A stretch of DNA of 63,983 bases, from the NCBI GenBank assembly GCA_018242605.1, contig JAFEBP010000027.1:1-63983 (forward strand), in the 5' to 3' direction. Shown piece by piece: positions 44,226 to 54,179 of this stretch; position 1 is the first letter of the stretch; each line of letters opens with the position of its first letter. This DNA is from Planctomycetota bacterium (GTDB lineage: Bacteria > Planctomycetota > Phycisphaerae > Phycisphaerales > UBA1924). Made by a program: the position numbers and the translations under genes. The notes below the pieces were generated by a model. It did not search any database. It was not told the DNA's origin and saw nothing but the letters and a program-made list of their open reading frames with translations.

Positions 44226-44735
44226 ATGGCCTCGCATCTGCAAGCACGCCGGTGGCGGTTGGCCTCATGGGCGTGTGCGGCGTTCGCCGTCGCGACCCTT
44301 GCCCTTTGGGGTGCGACACTGCGCCGCAGCGCATGGGGTGCCGCCGCGTGGCCCCGCTTCTGGTGCGTATCCAACGGCCGCGTGATGGTCTTCTCGTCGT
44401 TGTGGAACGGCGGATTGTTTAGCAACGGCTGGATCTACGACGCGATCGGCACCACGCCCAATCCATGGTTACCGGCGTATGAACGGATCGGCGATACGTA
44501 CTCCGGCACTCCCGCGTACGTCACGCGCCTGCACGCGGCGTCGGTGCCGCTGTGGTATTTCGGCGTAGCACCCGTCGGAGTCGCGTGCTGGTCGCGCAAA
44601 CGAGCGAGAAGTCTCGCCGCCGAGGCGGGTCAGTCGGCGTGCGCCGGCTGCGGATATTCACGGGCCGGGCTACGAACTGTCGCCGGTGGTCAGGCGGTCT
44701 GTCCGGAGTGCGGGCGTGTGTTGGAGGGCGCGTAG
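44226..44735 (+). CDS. Hypothetical membrane protein with C-terminal zinc ribbon
   Basis: 169 residues from ATG 44226. Two hydrophobic spans (about 14-30 and 104-125) and a C-terminal CAGCGYSRAG...AVCPECGRVL pair of CxxC, a zinc-ribbon of the kind found at the end of many planctomycete membrane proteins. Upstream open frame without family features was rejected. A bidirectional terminator follows. Function unknown. Confidence 0.75.
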   Translation: MASHLQARRWRLASWACAAFAVATLALWGATLRRSAWGAAAWPRFWCVSNGRVMVFSSLWNGGLFSNGWIYDAIGTTPNPWLPAYERIGDTYSGTPAYVTRLHAASVPLWYFGVAPVGVACWSRKRARSLAAEAGQSACAGCGYSRAGLRTVAGGQAVCPECGRVLEGA

Positions 44736-44786
44736 AACTCCGCCGCGGGCAGCAGGGTCCCATGCGTAGCACAGCACTCCAAGAAA

Positions 44787-44820
44787 AAACGCTCGCCGGT
44801 TGAATACTCGGCGAGCGTTT
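44787..44820. terminator. Bidirectional terminator
   Basis: A 12-bp stem (44787-44798 with 44809-44820, 10-base loop) is flanked by A-rich on the left and TTT on the right. It separates the convergent zinc-ribbon membrane gene and L,D-transpeptidase gene. Confidence 0.75.
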
Positions 44821-44880
44821 GAAAGTTATGCGCAAAGTACTGGGAGTTCTAGCCCGCGGCCTAGGCCAGACCCCGGACGC

Positions 44881-46197
44881 TCAGGGCACGACCTTCACCA
44901 GGCTCACCTTGTTCCCCATCATTTCGTACACCAACGCGATGTCGTCGGGCAGCATCCGCACGCAGCCCATGGACTTCTGCTGGCCGATGCTCGCCGGATC
45001 GACCGTGCCGTGCAGTCCGAAGCCGGTATGCACCGCGGCGTCACCCAAGCCCTGCCAGCCCAGCCAGAACTCGCCGATCGGGTTCTTCGGGTCATCCGCG
45101 CCAAACTTCTCGCCGGTGCGGGGGTTAGTCCACGGCGGGTTCTGCTGCTTGCTCTTGATCGAGTAGGTCCCCAGCGGAGTGCCGTTGCCCTCGCCCAGAC
45201 CCACCTTGAACGATCGGATATAGATCCAGTTCTCCGTGTCGTCAGGCGAGCCCGCGAACAGGTCCAGGCGGAAATCTGCCTTGTGCACCACGGCGTGGAA
45301 GGGTCCCCGAACGAGCTTTAACTTCTGGCCCACTTTGAGCGAGTGGGCGTTGGGCATCTTGTTGACCCGCTGAATGAGCATCCATTCGGTCGTCAGGTCG
45401 CGCTTCTTGCGGATCTTCTCCAAGGCATCGCCCGCCGCGACCGTGTACTGCTCGGTCAGCGGATCTCCGGGTGTCACTTTGGAAGAAAAGACCAGATCCT
45501 CGTTGATCGCTGTGAGCTTGGAGCGGAGGACCTCTTGGTCCGACTTTGAGCACTCCGAGTTCGCCATCGCCCGGCTGTACGCCAGACGGGCCTCGACGAG
45601 CTTGTTCGCCGCCATCGCCCGGTCGCCCGCTTCCATCTGCGAGCGGACGTTCTGCGTCGAGCCGGTGGCCGTCAGCGTGGGCGGCGTCGTTCCACCGGGG
45701 GTGGCCGCGGCGGGCTGATCCGCCGGGCGGGGCTTGAGATCCGGCGTGTTCACATCCACCGGCGCGGGCTTCACACCAGGGTCCGCAGCCTTGTTTGTCG
45801 CTCCGCCCGGTGTTTCCGGCGTAAGCGCCTGCCCGAGCGTGTTGGGGAGATTGGTAACCGGTGTCTTGTTGCCGCCCTGCTCGATCGTGACTAACGGCGC
45901 TGGCTTCGGCTCGATCTTCGCATCGGTCTTGGAGTTGTTCTTGACTTCCTTGGCCAGTTCCTTCGGCGTGGCCGCGACCTTTTCATCGGGCTTGGGCATC
46001 GCGGCGCTCGCCGCGGCCGGGCCGCCCTGCGAACCGGGCATCCAGCGGTAGATGCCATAGATCGCGCCCGCGGCGACGACCAACGCCACCGCTCCGACCC
46101 AATACCAGGTGGCGTTGACCGAAGCACGCTTGGTGCCGCGAGTCATCACCGGGCGACTCATTTCCGCCGAACGTTCGATCTGAGAGGGCAATGCCAT
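44881..46197 (-). CDS. LysM and L,D-transpeptidase (YkuD) protein
   Basis: 438 residues from ATG 46197. One N-terminal membrane span (about 29-49), a long Pro/Ala/Thr/Lys linker, then a LysM peptidoglycan-binding repeat (YTVAAGDALEKIRKKRDLT...LKVGQKLKL), and a C-terminal YkuD catalytic domain with LHGTVDPASIGQQKSMGCVRM; His396 and Cys412 are the likely catalytic pair. It cross-links or attaches proteins to peptidoglycan outside the cytoplasmic membrane. Together with MreBCD it shows that this planctomycete has a peptidoglycan wall. It lies downstream of the 5-FTHF cyclo-ligase gene. Confidence 0.93.
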   Translation of the reverse strand: MALPSQIERSAEMSRPVMTRGTKRASVNATWYWVGAVALVVAAGAIYGIYRWMPGSQGGPAAASAAMPKPDEKVAATPKELAKEVKNNSKTDAKIEPKPAPLVTIEQGGNKTPVTNLPNTLGQALTPETPGGATNKAADPGVKPAPVDVNTPDLKPRPADQPAAATPGGTTPPTLTATGSTQNVRSQMEAGDRAMAANKLVEARLAYSRAMANSECSKSDQEVLRSKLTAINEDLVFSSKVTPGDPLTEQYTVAAGDALEKIRKKRDLTTEWMLIQRVNKMPNAHSLKVGQKLKLVRGPFHAVVHKADFRLDLFAGSPDDTENWIYIRSFKVGLGEGNGTPLGTYSIKSKQQNPPWTNPRTGEKFGADDPKNPIGEFWLGWQGLGDAAVHTGFGLHGTVDPASIGQQKSMGCVRMLPDDIALVYEMMGNKVSLVKVVP

Positions 46198-46250
46198 GTT
46201 CAATCCTTTGACTTTCTGCCGCGGCTCTCCGAGCCGCGTTGCGTTCTTCC

Positions 46251-46835
46251 TCACACTCCCGGCGTCAGTGTTCGCGTGGGCGTGACGACTGCATCAAGGC
46301 GGGCATCGTGCCGCTCCCGCGGCACGGTCTCCACGATCTGACAGTCAAACGCGACGCCGATCCGGGCCGCCCGCAATCCCGGGAGGCTCAGATACCGATC
46401 ATAGAACCCCGCACCCCGACCCAGCCGGAATCCGGCGGCGTCAAATGCGATTCCCGGCACAATTACCACCCCGATGCGTGATTCCTCCACGACCCGGGCC
46501 GTGGGCGCCGGTTCGAGCAGCCAGGGGCGAGTGTGCACCAGATCCGACCCCCAGGATCGGACTTCGGTAGCGACCATGCCGCGGGTGGGCCAATCGGTCC
46601 GGGGAAGGCAGACCGGTCGCCCTTGGGAGGCCGCGATCGCCGCCAGCCCACCGACGTCCACCTCGTTGCTCATCGGCCAGAAGAGCATGACCGCGCCGGG
46701 GCGGTTCCACAGGTCACTGGCGAGCACCCGCCGGCACACCTCGGGCGATCCTTGAGCGACCTCCGACGGTGTGATCGCTTCCAGAAGCGTCTGCACGCGT
46801 TGACGCACGAGTTTCTTTTGAGCGACGATGTCCAT
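46251..46835 (-). CDS. 5-formyltetrahydrofolate cyclo-ligase
   Basis: 194 residues, the usual length. The ATP- and folate-binding signature VPGIAFDAAGFRLGRGAGFYDRYL is complete, and the N-terminal ...KKLVRQRV with a basic start fits. It converts 5-formyl-THF to 5,10-methenyl-THF using ATP in the cytoplasm. It is 53 bases upstream of the L,D-transpeptidase gene on the same strand and divergent from the BNR gene. Confidence 0.93.
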   Translation of the reverse strand: MDIVAQKKLVRQRVQTLLEAITPSEVAQGSPEVCRRVLASDLWNRPGAVMLFWPMSNEVDVGGLAAIAASQGRPVCLPRTDWPTRGMVATEVRSWGSDLVHTRPWLLEPAPTARVVEESRIGVVIVPGIAFDAAGFRLGRGAGFYDRYLSLPGLRAARIGVAFDCQIVETVPRERHDARLDAVVTPTRTLTPGV

Positions 46836-46937
46836 GGTGACCGGTGCTTACTCATCGGCAACACCCCCCCGTTCGCCGCATGAATCCGCCATGATCGTTA
46901 CCGTCTACTCTTGCGATCCACCCCGAGGACTGCGATC

Positions 46938-49900
46938 ATGGTTCAACTGCCGTTGATGTGTGTTCTGGCCGCCCTGGCACAGCCCGCCGCGACCGAATCG
47001 GCCAAGCCCGATGCCAAGTCGCCCGTCAAGCCCCCCGAAACCAAGCAGGCGGCGGTCCAGCCCGCGCCGCTCAAGGTCGATTCCGGTACTTTCGCGGCTC
47101 TCTCTGCCCGCAACCTGGGCCCGGCACTCCTGTCGGGCCGCATCACCGACGTGGCGGTGAACCCGGGGAAGATCAGCGAGTTCTACGTGGCGGTCGCGAG
47201 CGGCGGGGTCTGGAAGACCACCAACGGCGGAGTCACCTTCTCGTCCATCTTCGACAACTACGGCTCGTTCTCGATCGGGTGCGTCACGCTCGATCCCTCC
47301 AACCCCGCCGTGGTGTGGGTGGGCAGCGGCGAAAACAACAGCCAGCGCAGCGTCAGTTGGGGCGACGGCGTGTACGTTTCGCGTGACGCGGGCAAATCGT
47401 TCACCAACGTGGGACTCAAGGAATCGGCCCACATCGGCATGATCTGGGTGGACCCGCGAGATTCCGCCCAGGTCTTCGTGGCCGCGATGGGCCCACTGTG
47501 GAGTTCCGGCGGCGAGCGTGGGCTGTACCGCACATCGGACTTTGGCAAGACGTGGGAGCGAGTTCTGTACGTTAGCGAAGACACCGGCATCAATGAAATC
47601 CACGCCGACCCGCGGGATCCCCAGACGATGTACGCCACGGCGTACATGCGGCGGCGCCACGTCTGGACGCTGGTGAACGGCGGGCCCGAATCCGGTATCT
47701 ACAAAACCACCGATGGCGGAAAGTCATGGAGGAAGATCAACTCAGGCCTGCCGGGGGGCGACAAGGGACGCATCGGGCTGGCAGTTTCGCCGGTGAACCC
47801 CGACACGCTCTACGCCATCGTTGAGGCCTCTGATGGCGGTGGGGTGTTCCGATCCCGTGATCGTGGCGAGACGTGGGAGAGACGCAGCGGCTACATGTCT
47901 TCCAGCCCGCAGTACTACAACGAGCTCTTCGCTGACCCCAAGGACGTCGATCGGGTCTACGCGCTCGATACGTTCATGCAGGTCTCCGACGACGGGGGCG
48001 CGAACTTCCGGGGCGTCGGCGAGCGGGACAAGCATGTGGACAACCACGCTCTGTGGATCGATCCCAACAACACCGACCACCTGCTCTGCGGGTGCGACGG
48101 CGGGTTGTACGAAACGTTCGACCGCGGCACCTGGCGGCACTTCCCCAACCTCCCCGTGATGCAGTTTTATCGCGTGGCGGTGGACAATAACGCCCCGTTC
48201 TACTACGTGTACGGCGGCACTCAGGACAACAACACGATCGGCGGTCCGAGTCGAACGACCGAGCGGGCGGGGATCGCCAACGAAGAGTGGTTCGTGACCA
48301 CCGGCGGCGACGGGTTCGAGCCCGCGGTCGATCCCGAGAACCCCGACATCGTTTATTCCGAGTCGCAAGACGGCGGCTTGGTCCGCTTCGACCGCGCGAG
48401 CGGTGAAGAAGTTTCCATCCGCCCGGAAGAGAAGCCCGGCGATAAGCCCTATGTCTTCAACTGGGACACCCCGCTGCTCATCAGCCCCCACAAGCACACA
48501 CGCCTCTACTACGCGGGCAACTATCTCTTCCGCTCAGAAGATCGCGGAGATTCTTGGACGATGATCAGCGGGGACCTGACCCGCGGCATCGACCGCAACC
48601 AACTCAAAGTCTTCGGCAAGATCCAGAAGCCCGATGTGCCCAGCAAGAACCTGTCGACTTCAATCTTCGGCAACGCCGTGTCGCTCACGGAGAGCCCGCT
48701 CGTAGAAGGGCTGCTGTACGTCGGCACCGACGACGGGCTCATCCACGTGACCGAAGACGGCGGCAAGACCTGGCGCAAAATCGAGAACTTCCCGGCCGTG
48801 CCGGACATGAGCTACGTCTCCGACATCGAGGCCTCACGCCACGATAAGGACACCGTCTACGCCACGTTCGACAACCACAAGATGGGTGACTTTGCGCCCT
48901 ACATCCTCAAGAGCGAGGACCGGGGTCGCACGTGGAAGCCGCTCGTGGGCGACCTTTCCAAGCGTGATACCGTCTACACGATCGCGCAGGATCACGTCGA
49001 TCCCAAGTTGTTGTTCGTCGGCACCGAGTTCGGTGCGTATTACACCGTCGATGGCGGCCAGAAGTGGATCAAGATCGCCGGGCTGCCCACGATCCCGATC
49101 CGCGACTTGGAAATCCAGAAGCAGATGAACGATCTGGTCATGGCTTCGTTCGGACGTGGTTTCTACGTCTTGGATGACTACTCGCCGATGCGGAATCTGT
49201 CGGGCGAGACGTTCGCCAAGAAGGCCCACATCTTCCCGATCCCCCGCGCCACCGCGTACGTTGAACGCAGCCGGCTCGGCGGTTCACGCGGGCGAGGTTG
49301 GTCCGGCGCGAACTTCTACGCCGCGCCGAACCCCCAGTCCGGCGCGGTGATCACGTACTTCCTGAAAGACAAGATCACCTCCCGCAAGGAGAAGCGCAAG
49401 GAAGCCGAGAAGAAGGACGACTGGAAGTACCCGACGCTCGAGGAGTTCCGCGCGGAGGACCGCGAGCAGGACCCGCAACTGGTGCTCTCGATCCGCAACG
49501 CCGACGGCGTGGTGATCCGGCGATTGTCGGTGCCCCGGTCCGAGGGTGTGCACCGAGTCGCATGGAATCTGCGGTACCCCGAATCTACGCCGGCGTCTCT
49601 CTCCCGCGGCGAACTGGCCCCTTGGGACGTGGAAACCGGCGGCCCGCTCGCCCCCCCCGGCAAGTACACCGCGCAGTTGAGCACGCTGATCGACGGCGTG
49701 TCCGAGGAACTGGGAAGTCCCGAACCATTCGAAGTGGTGGACCTCGCCAAGGCCACTCTCGCCGCAAAGGGCGAGGCACGCGCCGCCAAGTTTGCCTTTG
49801 AACGCCAGGCCGCGGCGTTGCAACGGGCGGTCTCAGGCGCTTCGCGATTCATCGGCGAGGCCGAGGGACGCTTCGCCCTGATGCGCAAGGCCGCGAGCGA

Positions 49901-50246
49901 TACGCCGGGCATTTCGCCCGACATTTTCAAGGAGATTGACGCGCTCCGCCTGCGACTGGAGGACATCCAACTCGTGCTCAATGGCGACGGCACCGCCGCC
50001 AGAAGAGCCATGGCCACCGGGCCATCGATCTCCGGGCGGATCGGTTCCGTGGTGTACGGAATGTCCGGCAACACGCAGCCCCCCACAGGCACGCAGCGCG
50101 AACAATACGAGGCCGCCGCGGCGGAGTTTGAGAAGCTCCAACCCACACTCAAGCAGTTCGAGACCGACCTTGACGCGTTGGCTCAGAAGCTGGAAGCCGC
50201 CGGCGCGCCGTACACGCCGGGTCGGTTGCCCGAATGGAAGAAGTGA
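46938..50246 (+). CDS. Secreted VPS10/sortilin-like BNR propeller protein
   Basis: 1102 residues from ATG 46938. A short hydrophobic N-terminus (VQLPLMCVLAALAQPA) serves as signal peptide. Repeated BNR/Asp-box motifs build two propellers (GVWKTTNGGVTFSS, GLYRTSDFGKTWERV, GIYKTTDGGKSWRKI, LFRSEDRGDSWTMI, and LIHVTEDGGKTWRKI). The C-terminal third is helical with Lys/Glu-rich and Ala-rich coiled parts. Proteins with this outline are widespread in Bacteroidetes, Acidobacteria and planctomycetes and often called glycosyl hydrolase-like. No catalytic residues are evident. It is divergent from the cyclo-ligase gene. Confidence 0.88.
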   Translation: MVQLPLMCVLAALAQPAATESAKPDAKSPVKPPETKQAAVQPAPLKVDSGTFAALSARNLGPALLSGRITDVAVNPGKISEFYVAVASGGVWKTTNGGVTFSSIFDNYGSFSIGCVTLDPSNPAVVWVGSGENNSQRSVSWGDGVYVSRDAGKSFTNVGLKESAHIGMIWVDPRDSAQVFVAAMGPLWSSGGERGLYRTSDFGKTWERVLYVSEDTGINEIHADPRDPQTMYATAYMRRRHVWTLVNGGPESGIYKTTDGGKSWRKINSGLPGGDKGRIGLAVSPVNPDTLYAIVEASDGGGVFRSRDRGETWERRSGYMSSSPQYYNELFADPKDVDRVYALDTFMQVSDDGGANFRGVGERDKHVDNHALWIDPNNTDHLLCGCDGGLYETFDRGTWRHFPNLPVMQFYRVAVDNNAPFYYVYGGTQDNNTIGGPSRTTERAGIANEEWFVTTGGDGFEPAVDPENPDIVYSESQDGGLVRFDRASGEEVSIRPEEKPGDKPYVFNWDTPLLISPHKHTRLYYAGNYLFRSEDRGDSWTMISGDLTRGIDRNQLKVFGKIQKPDVPSKNLSTSIFGNAVSLTESPLVEGLLYVGTDDGLIHVTEDGGKTWRKIENFPAVPDMSYVSDIEASRHDKDTVYATFDNHKMGDFAPYILKSEDRGRTWKPLVGDLSKRDTVYTIAQDHVDPKLLFVGTEFGAYYTVDGGQKWIKIAGLPTIPIRDLEIQKQMNDLVMASFGRGFYVLDDYSPMRNLSGETFAKKAHIFPIPRATAYVERSRLGGSRGRGWSGANFYAAPNPQSGAVITYFLKDKITSRKEKRKEAEKKDDWKYPTLEEFRAEDREQDPQLVLSIRNADGVVIRRLSVPRSEGVHRVAWNLRYPESTPASLSRGELAPWDVETGGPLAPPGKYTAQLSTLIDGVSEELGSPEPFEVVDLAKATLAAKGEARAAKFAFERQAAALQRAVSGASRFIGEAEGRFALMRKAASDTPGISPDIFKEIDALRLRLEDIQLVLNGDGTAARRAMATGPSISGRIGSVVYGMSGNTQPPTGTQREQYEAAAAEFEKLQPTLKQFETDLDALAQKLEAAGAPYTPGRLPEWKK

Positions 50247-50252
50247 TCCCGA

Positions 50253-52007
50253 ATGGCGAGCGCAATCCCGCCATCCGGAGGCCTTGACCTCATCAACGGG
50301 CATATTCAGGCGGGCCGTTTCGAGCAGGCCAAGGCCGCGCTGGTGCGTGCACTGGCGAAGCATCCCAACGACGCGGCGTATCTGGTCGCAGCGAGCGTGA
50401 CCTTCTCAGAACTGCGCGAACTGGAGCGAGCGCTGTATTACGCAAAGGCCGCGACGGGCCGCATGCCCGATTCGTCCGGAGTCTGGCGGAATCACGGGAC
50501 TATTCTGCACAAACTCGGTAGGTATTCGGAGGCGATGCAGAGTTACCTCCGAGCCGTTCAACTCGATCCGTCGAATGCGAAGGCGAACATCCTCGCGGCG
50601 CAATCAGCGCTGGATGAATGTCTCCCCGCACAGGCATCCAAGATCGTGGCCGCGTACCAGGAGCGAGCGGGCGAGAACGCCGAATGGCTCGCCGCTGCGG
50701 CACGCATCTACCAGCATTCCGGGCAACTGGCCAAGGCTTTTGTGATGCTGAAGGATGCCGCCGCGAAGGATCCGCACAGCATCACGATCAGCGAGCAACT
50801 CTGCTCGATGGCGAACTATGTTGAGGCGGACGATCCTTCAGCGATCTTCAAGCTTCATCAGGAATTCGCGAAGCGGTTGGAGACTCGGTACCCGCCGGCC
50901 GCGGCGTGGGCATCCCGCCGCTTCGACGCCTCGCGGCCAACCCGCGTGGGGTTTCTGTCCCCCGACCTGCGGAACCACGCCGTGGCCCGTTTTCTTCTGC
51001 CGCTGTTGCGAGAGGGTTCTGCACACGGACTGGACTTCTACCTGTACCACACCGGCGCTCACACCGACGACGTTTCGAAGCAACTCGCGTCGCACGCCAG
51101 GGAGTTCCGGCATGTCTTCGGCCAGTCCTTTGCGAGCGTCGCCGCGATGGTCCGAAAGGACCAGATCGATCTGCTTATCGATCTCGCGGGACACACGGCG
51201 GGGAACGCACTCGCCGTGCTGACTATGCGTCCGGCTCCGGTGCAGGCCACGTGGATCGGCTACCCGGGCACAACCGGCCTTTCTTGCGTTGACTTCAGGT
51301 TCACGGACACACTGCTCGATCCAGCGCAGTCCGACGACTTCTGTACGGAGCGCTTGATCCGTCTCGATCCCACGTGCCATTGCTTTGATCCCGGTCCTTT
51401 GCCGGAACTGTCAAAGTCGCCGCGTGAGCGAACGGGCATCTTGACGTTCGCCAACTTCGGCTCGCTGATCAAGCAGGGCGAGTCGACGCGGCTCGACTGG
51501 GCCGCCGCGTTGCAGGCGACGCCGAACTCGCGGCTGCTGATCAAGCACTCGCTGACGAAAGAGCCCGAACTGGCCGCCTCGATCCGGGCCCAGTTCGCCG
51601 CGCTGGGCATTGATCCATCACGCATCGATGTCAAGCCGCCGATTGACAACGCCCTCGACGGGTACGCCGAGGCGGACATCATTCTCGATACCGCACCGTA
51701 CAACGGCACGACCACCACCTGCGAGGCGCTGTGGATGGGTGTGCCGGTGGTGACGAAGCGGACCAACACCACGCCCGGTCGAGCGGGCGCGTCGCTGCTG
51801 GCGGCGGTGGGGCTGTCAGATCTGGTCGCGACCAGCCGCGAGCAGTTCGCGGGCATCGCGGCCCGGCTGGCGGCTGACCATGGGCGACTCGCGCATCTGC
51901 GGGCTTCTCTGCGAGAACGCTGTCGCGGTTCGGCGCTGGGTGACGCGCTTGCGTTCGCTCGGCGTTTCGCGGAAGCGGTGCGGCGGGCGATCGGGGGAGT
52001 TGCGTGA
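50253..52007 (+). CDS. TPR protein O-GlcNAc-transferase-like (GT41)
   Basis: 584 residues. Residues 1-200 are TPR repeats (VWRNHGTILHKLGRYSEAMQ, AEWLAAAARIYQHSGQLAKAF). The C-terminal part, from about 230, is the GT41 (OGT/SPINDLY) catalytic half: RPTRVGFLSPDLRNHAVARFLLPLL, QATWIGYPGTTGL, LLIKHSL, and DTAPYNGTTTTCEALWMGVPVVT. It transfers a sugar from a nucleotide donor to protein Ser/Thr. In bacteria such enzymes often glycosylate flagellin, but flagellins here are 28 kb away, so the target is unknown. It begins 6 bases after the BNR gene. Confidence 0.92.
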   Translation: MASAIPPSGGLDLINGHIQAGRFEQAKAALVRALAKHPNDAAYLVAASVTFSELRELERALYYAKAATGRMPDSSGVWRNHGTILHKLGRYSEAMQSYLRAVQLDPSNAKANILAAQSALDECLPAQASKIVAAYQERAGENAEWLAAAARIYQHSGQLAKAFVMLKDAAAKDPHSITISEQLCSMANYVEADDPSAIFKLHQEFAKRLETRYPPAAAWASRRFDASRPTRVGFLSPDLRNHAVARFLLPLLREGSAHGLDFYLYHTGAHTDDVSKQLASHAREFRHVFGQSFASVAAMVRKDQIDLLIDLAGHTAGNALAVLTMRPAPVQATWIGYPGTTGLSCVDFRFTDTLLDPAQSDDFCTERLIRLDPTCHCFDPGPLPELSKSPRERTGILTFANFGSLIKQGESTRLDWAAALQATPNSRLLIKHSLTKEPELAASIRAQFAALGIDPSRIDVKPPIDNALDGYAEADIILDTAPYNGTTTTCEALWMGVPVVTKRTNTTPGRAGASLLAAVGLSDLVATSREQFAGIAARLAADHGRLAHLRASLRERCRGSALGDALAFARRFAEAVRRAIGGVA

Positions 52008-52037
52008 ACCCCAGCCGCGGGTCATACTCTGGGCCTC

Positions 52038-52709
52038 ATGCTTCGTGCGATCATCTTTGACTTTGACGGAGTCATCGTGGACAGCGAGCCCATGCACGAG
52101 CGTGCGCTCCGTGCCGCATCAAGGGCGTTGGGCATGGACTTCACGCACGAACAGAACATGGCCCGCTACATCGGCTGCGATGACCGCGACGCGTACGCAC
52201 GCATCTGCGAGGACAACGGGCGCATGCCAATTCCGGCGGAGTTCGAGGAACTCTCCCGCCTCAAATGGGAGTTCGCGCAGCAAGCGATCTCTCGGGGGGA
52301 GGTGCCGGGTTACCCCGGTACGCTCCGGCTTATCGAGGAGGCCCGGAACGCATTGACGATTGCTGTCTGCTCGGGCGCGCGGTTGCATGAGATTCAGGAG
52401 ATACTCGGCCGGCTCGCGTTGGAGTCGGCGTTCAAGGCGGTGATCTCGGCGGATCACGTCGCCAAGGCCAAGCCGGATCCGACGGGGTATCTCATGACGG
52501 CGTCAAAGATCGGGGTCTCGCCGTCGCAGTGTATCGCGATCGAAGACACGCCCCGGGGCATCGCCGCGGCGAAGGCGGCGGGCTTGTTCGCGATCGGTGT
52601 TTGCCACACGCTGGCGGCTTCGCGATTGGAACAGGCCGACGCGGTCGTTGATTCTACTGCGGAACTGAGCGCGGCAAGGTTGCGGGAACTGTGGACCGCC
52701 GGAAGTTGA
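52038..52709 (+). CDS. HAD-family phosphatase (beta-phosphoglucomutase-like)
   Basis: 223 residues. HAD motif I is IFDFDGVIVDSEPMHE with nucleophile Asp8 and Asp10; motif II is in VCSGAR; motif III Lys in KAKPDPTGYL; motif IV is CIAIEDTPRGIAAAKAAGL. The helical cap lies after motif I as in subfamily I. It dephosphorylates a sugar phosphate or isomerises it. It starts 30 bases after the O-GlcNAc-transferase gene and could be in the same transcript. Confidence 0.93.
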   Translation: MLRAIIFDFDGVIVDSEPMHERALRAASRALGMDFTHEQNMARYIGCDDRDAYARICEDNGRMPIPAEFEELSRLKWEFAQQAISRGEVPGYPGTLRLIEEARNALTIAVCSGARLHEIQEILGRLALESAFKAVISADHVAKAKPDPTGYLMTASKIGVSPSQCIAIEDTPRGIAAAKAAGLFAIGVCHTLAASRLEQADAVVDSTAELSAARLRELWTAGS

Positions 52710-52715
52710 GTTGGG

Positions 52716-53285
52716 TCACATGCGCTTCGCGAATCGCCGCTGCACCTGGGTGGGCAGGCCGAAAAACGCCGCGGAAGGAATCAGGACCAGCGCGAGCAAC
52801 ACGCCCAGCATGCCGGTGTACACCGCGCAGCCCAGGCGGGACATGAGCTCGGCGGTGGGGTGCCACTCGAACGCGTCGCCCAACCAGATGCGGAATGTGA
52901 AGATTCCAACGAGCACGACCTGCGCCACGATGTTGCCGAGCATCGCGAGGAAGCCGAGCGTAAGCGGATTCCGCTTGATGACGATTCCGCGCAACGCGAC
53001 GATCAATTGGCAGGCGAGCGCGTACGACAGGGCGTACGGCCCGATCACGGTCGCGGTGCCCGCGCCGTCGCGCAGCGGGATGCGGAAGGTCAGGTCCATC
53101 AACAGGCCCAGCGCCAGGGCCGCCCACACGGGGCGCGGCTGGGGAGCGAACATCGCGATGAATGTCAGGAAGCAGAAGACGAAGCTGGGCGCGATGTGAG
53201 TGGGGCCCAACGCGATGGCGTCCTTGAGCCCGATTTCAAGCCCCAGGAAGACCCACGCCGCGAGGGCGAACGCGGCGGCGCTCAC
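52716..53285 (-). CDS. mreD: Rod shape-determining protein MreD
   Basis: 189 residues, five hydrophobic spans, the length and topology of MreD. A central GLLMDLTFRIPLRDGAGTATVIGPYALSY segment matches the family loop. It sits in the membrane with MreC and helps MreB direct peptidoglycan synthesis. The ATG at 53285 overlaps the stop of mreC by 4 bases. Confidence 0.88.
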   Translation of the reverse strand: MSAAAFALAAWVFLGLEIGLKDAIALGPTHIAPSFVFCFLTFIAMFAPQPRPVWAALALGLLMDLTFRIPLRDGAGTATVIGPYALSYALACQLIVALRGIVIKRNPLTLGFLAMLGNIVAQVVLVGIFTFRIWLGDAFEWHPTAELMSRLGCAVYTGMLGVLLALVLIPSAAFFGLPTQVQRRFAKRM

Positions 53286-54160
53286 GATCCGCCTCCGCGC
53301 TGGTCGCTCCGCACGCTGGTGCGGAGCACGACTTCGCTGACGCGGTCGAGGCGCTCAACGGAAGGGGAAACAACTACCACCTTGCGCAACGGGCCCTGCG
53401 GCGCGGCCTCGATCGAAGTGACCTTGCCGACGATGAGCATCTGCGCGCTCTCGGGCCAGCGCTGATCGCTGAGGCGAACCAACTGGCCGACCTTGGGCTC
53501 GATGGGCGTTCCCGACACGTCGCGGCGGTCTTCGAGGGGGCCCTGCAAGGTGCCGTCGGCGGTAGGGGTGAGCGTGCAGACCAGCCCGTTGATGGTCTGG
53601 TCGATCATCACCATGCACTGGAGTTGGCCCGACGCCTTGGCTGTGATGGGCAGCACGTCGCAGGTGCGGTCTTCAACGCTCACCACCTTGCCGAGCAGTT
53701 GCAGCCCGGCGGTGGTGGCGACGGTGAACTTCTCGACGCCTTCGCGGGCGCCGGCTCTCACACGCAGCACGCTCCCGGCGGGGTCCGAGGAGGACGCGAA
53801 GACGGGGGCGAAGACCTGGCGCACGGGCGCGGAGTTGACGGCGGAGAAGATTTTCATTTCCTCGAGCGCCGTCGCGAGGCGTTTTACTTCCAGCCGAAGC
53901 CGGAGCACTTCGCTCTCGGCTTCTTCCTTGCCACGGGCCAGTTCGCGCATCGCTTCGCTCTGGTTGACGGTGGCGTCGGCGGGTGAGACCCAGCGTGAGA
54001 AGGCGGAGAAGGGGTGGCTGATGGGGGCGACGATGGTGGTGGCGAGCCAGCCGAAGTGACGGGCCCAGGTCTGGTAGCGGGCGGGGACGAAGACGCCCAG
54101 CGCCACAAGGATGGCGATGACGGCGGGGAGCAGTCTGTTGGCGTGGATCGGGTTCAGCAT
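53282..54160 (-). CDS. mreC: Rod shape-determining protein MreC
   Basis: 292 residues. N-terminal membrane span (about 9-27), then a coiled coil (about 67-101, ARGKEEAESEVLRLRLEVKRL), and a beta-rich periplasmic domain with VFASSSDPAGSVLRVRAGAREGVEKFTVATTAGLQLLGKVVSV, typical of MreC. It links cytoplasmic MreB to periplasmic wall enzymes. It overlaps mreD and follows mreB by 19 bp. Confidence 0.9.
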   Translation of the reverse strand: MLNPIHANRLLPAVIAILVALGVFVPARYQTWARHFGWLATTIVAPISHPFSAFSRWVSPADATVNQSEAMRELARGKEEAESEVLRLRLEVKRLATALEEMKIFSAVNSAPVRQVFAPVFASSSDPAGSVLRVRAGAREGVEKFTVATTAGLQLLGKVVSVEDRTCDVLPITAKASGQLQCMVMIDQTINGLVCTLTPTADGTLQGPLEDRRDVSGTPIEPKVGQLVRLSDQRWPESAQMLIVGKVTSIEAAPQGPLRKVVVVSPSVERLDRVSEVVLRTSVRSDQRGGGS

Positions 54161-54179
54161 CGGTGTGCCGCGGGGCCGT

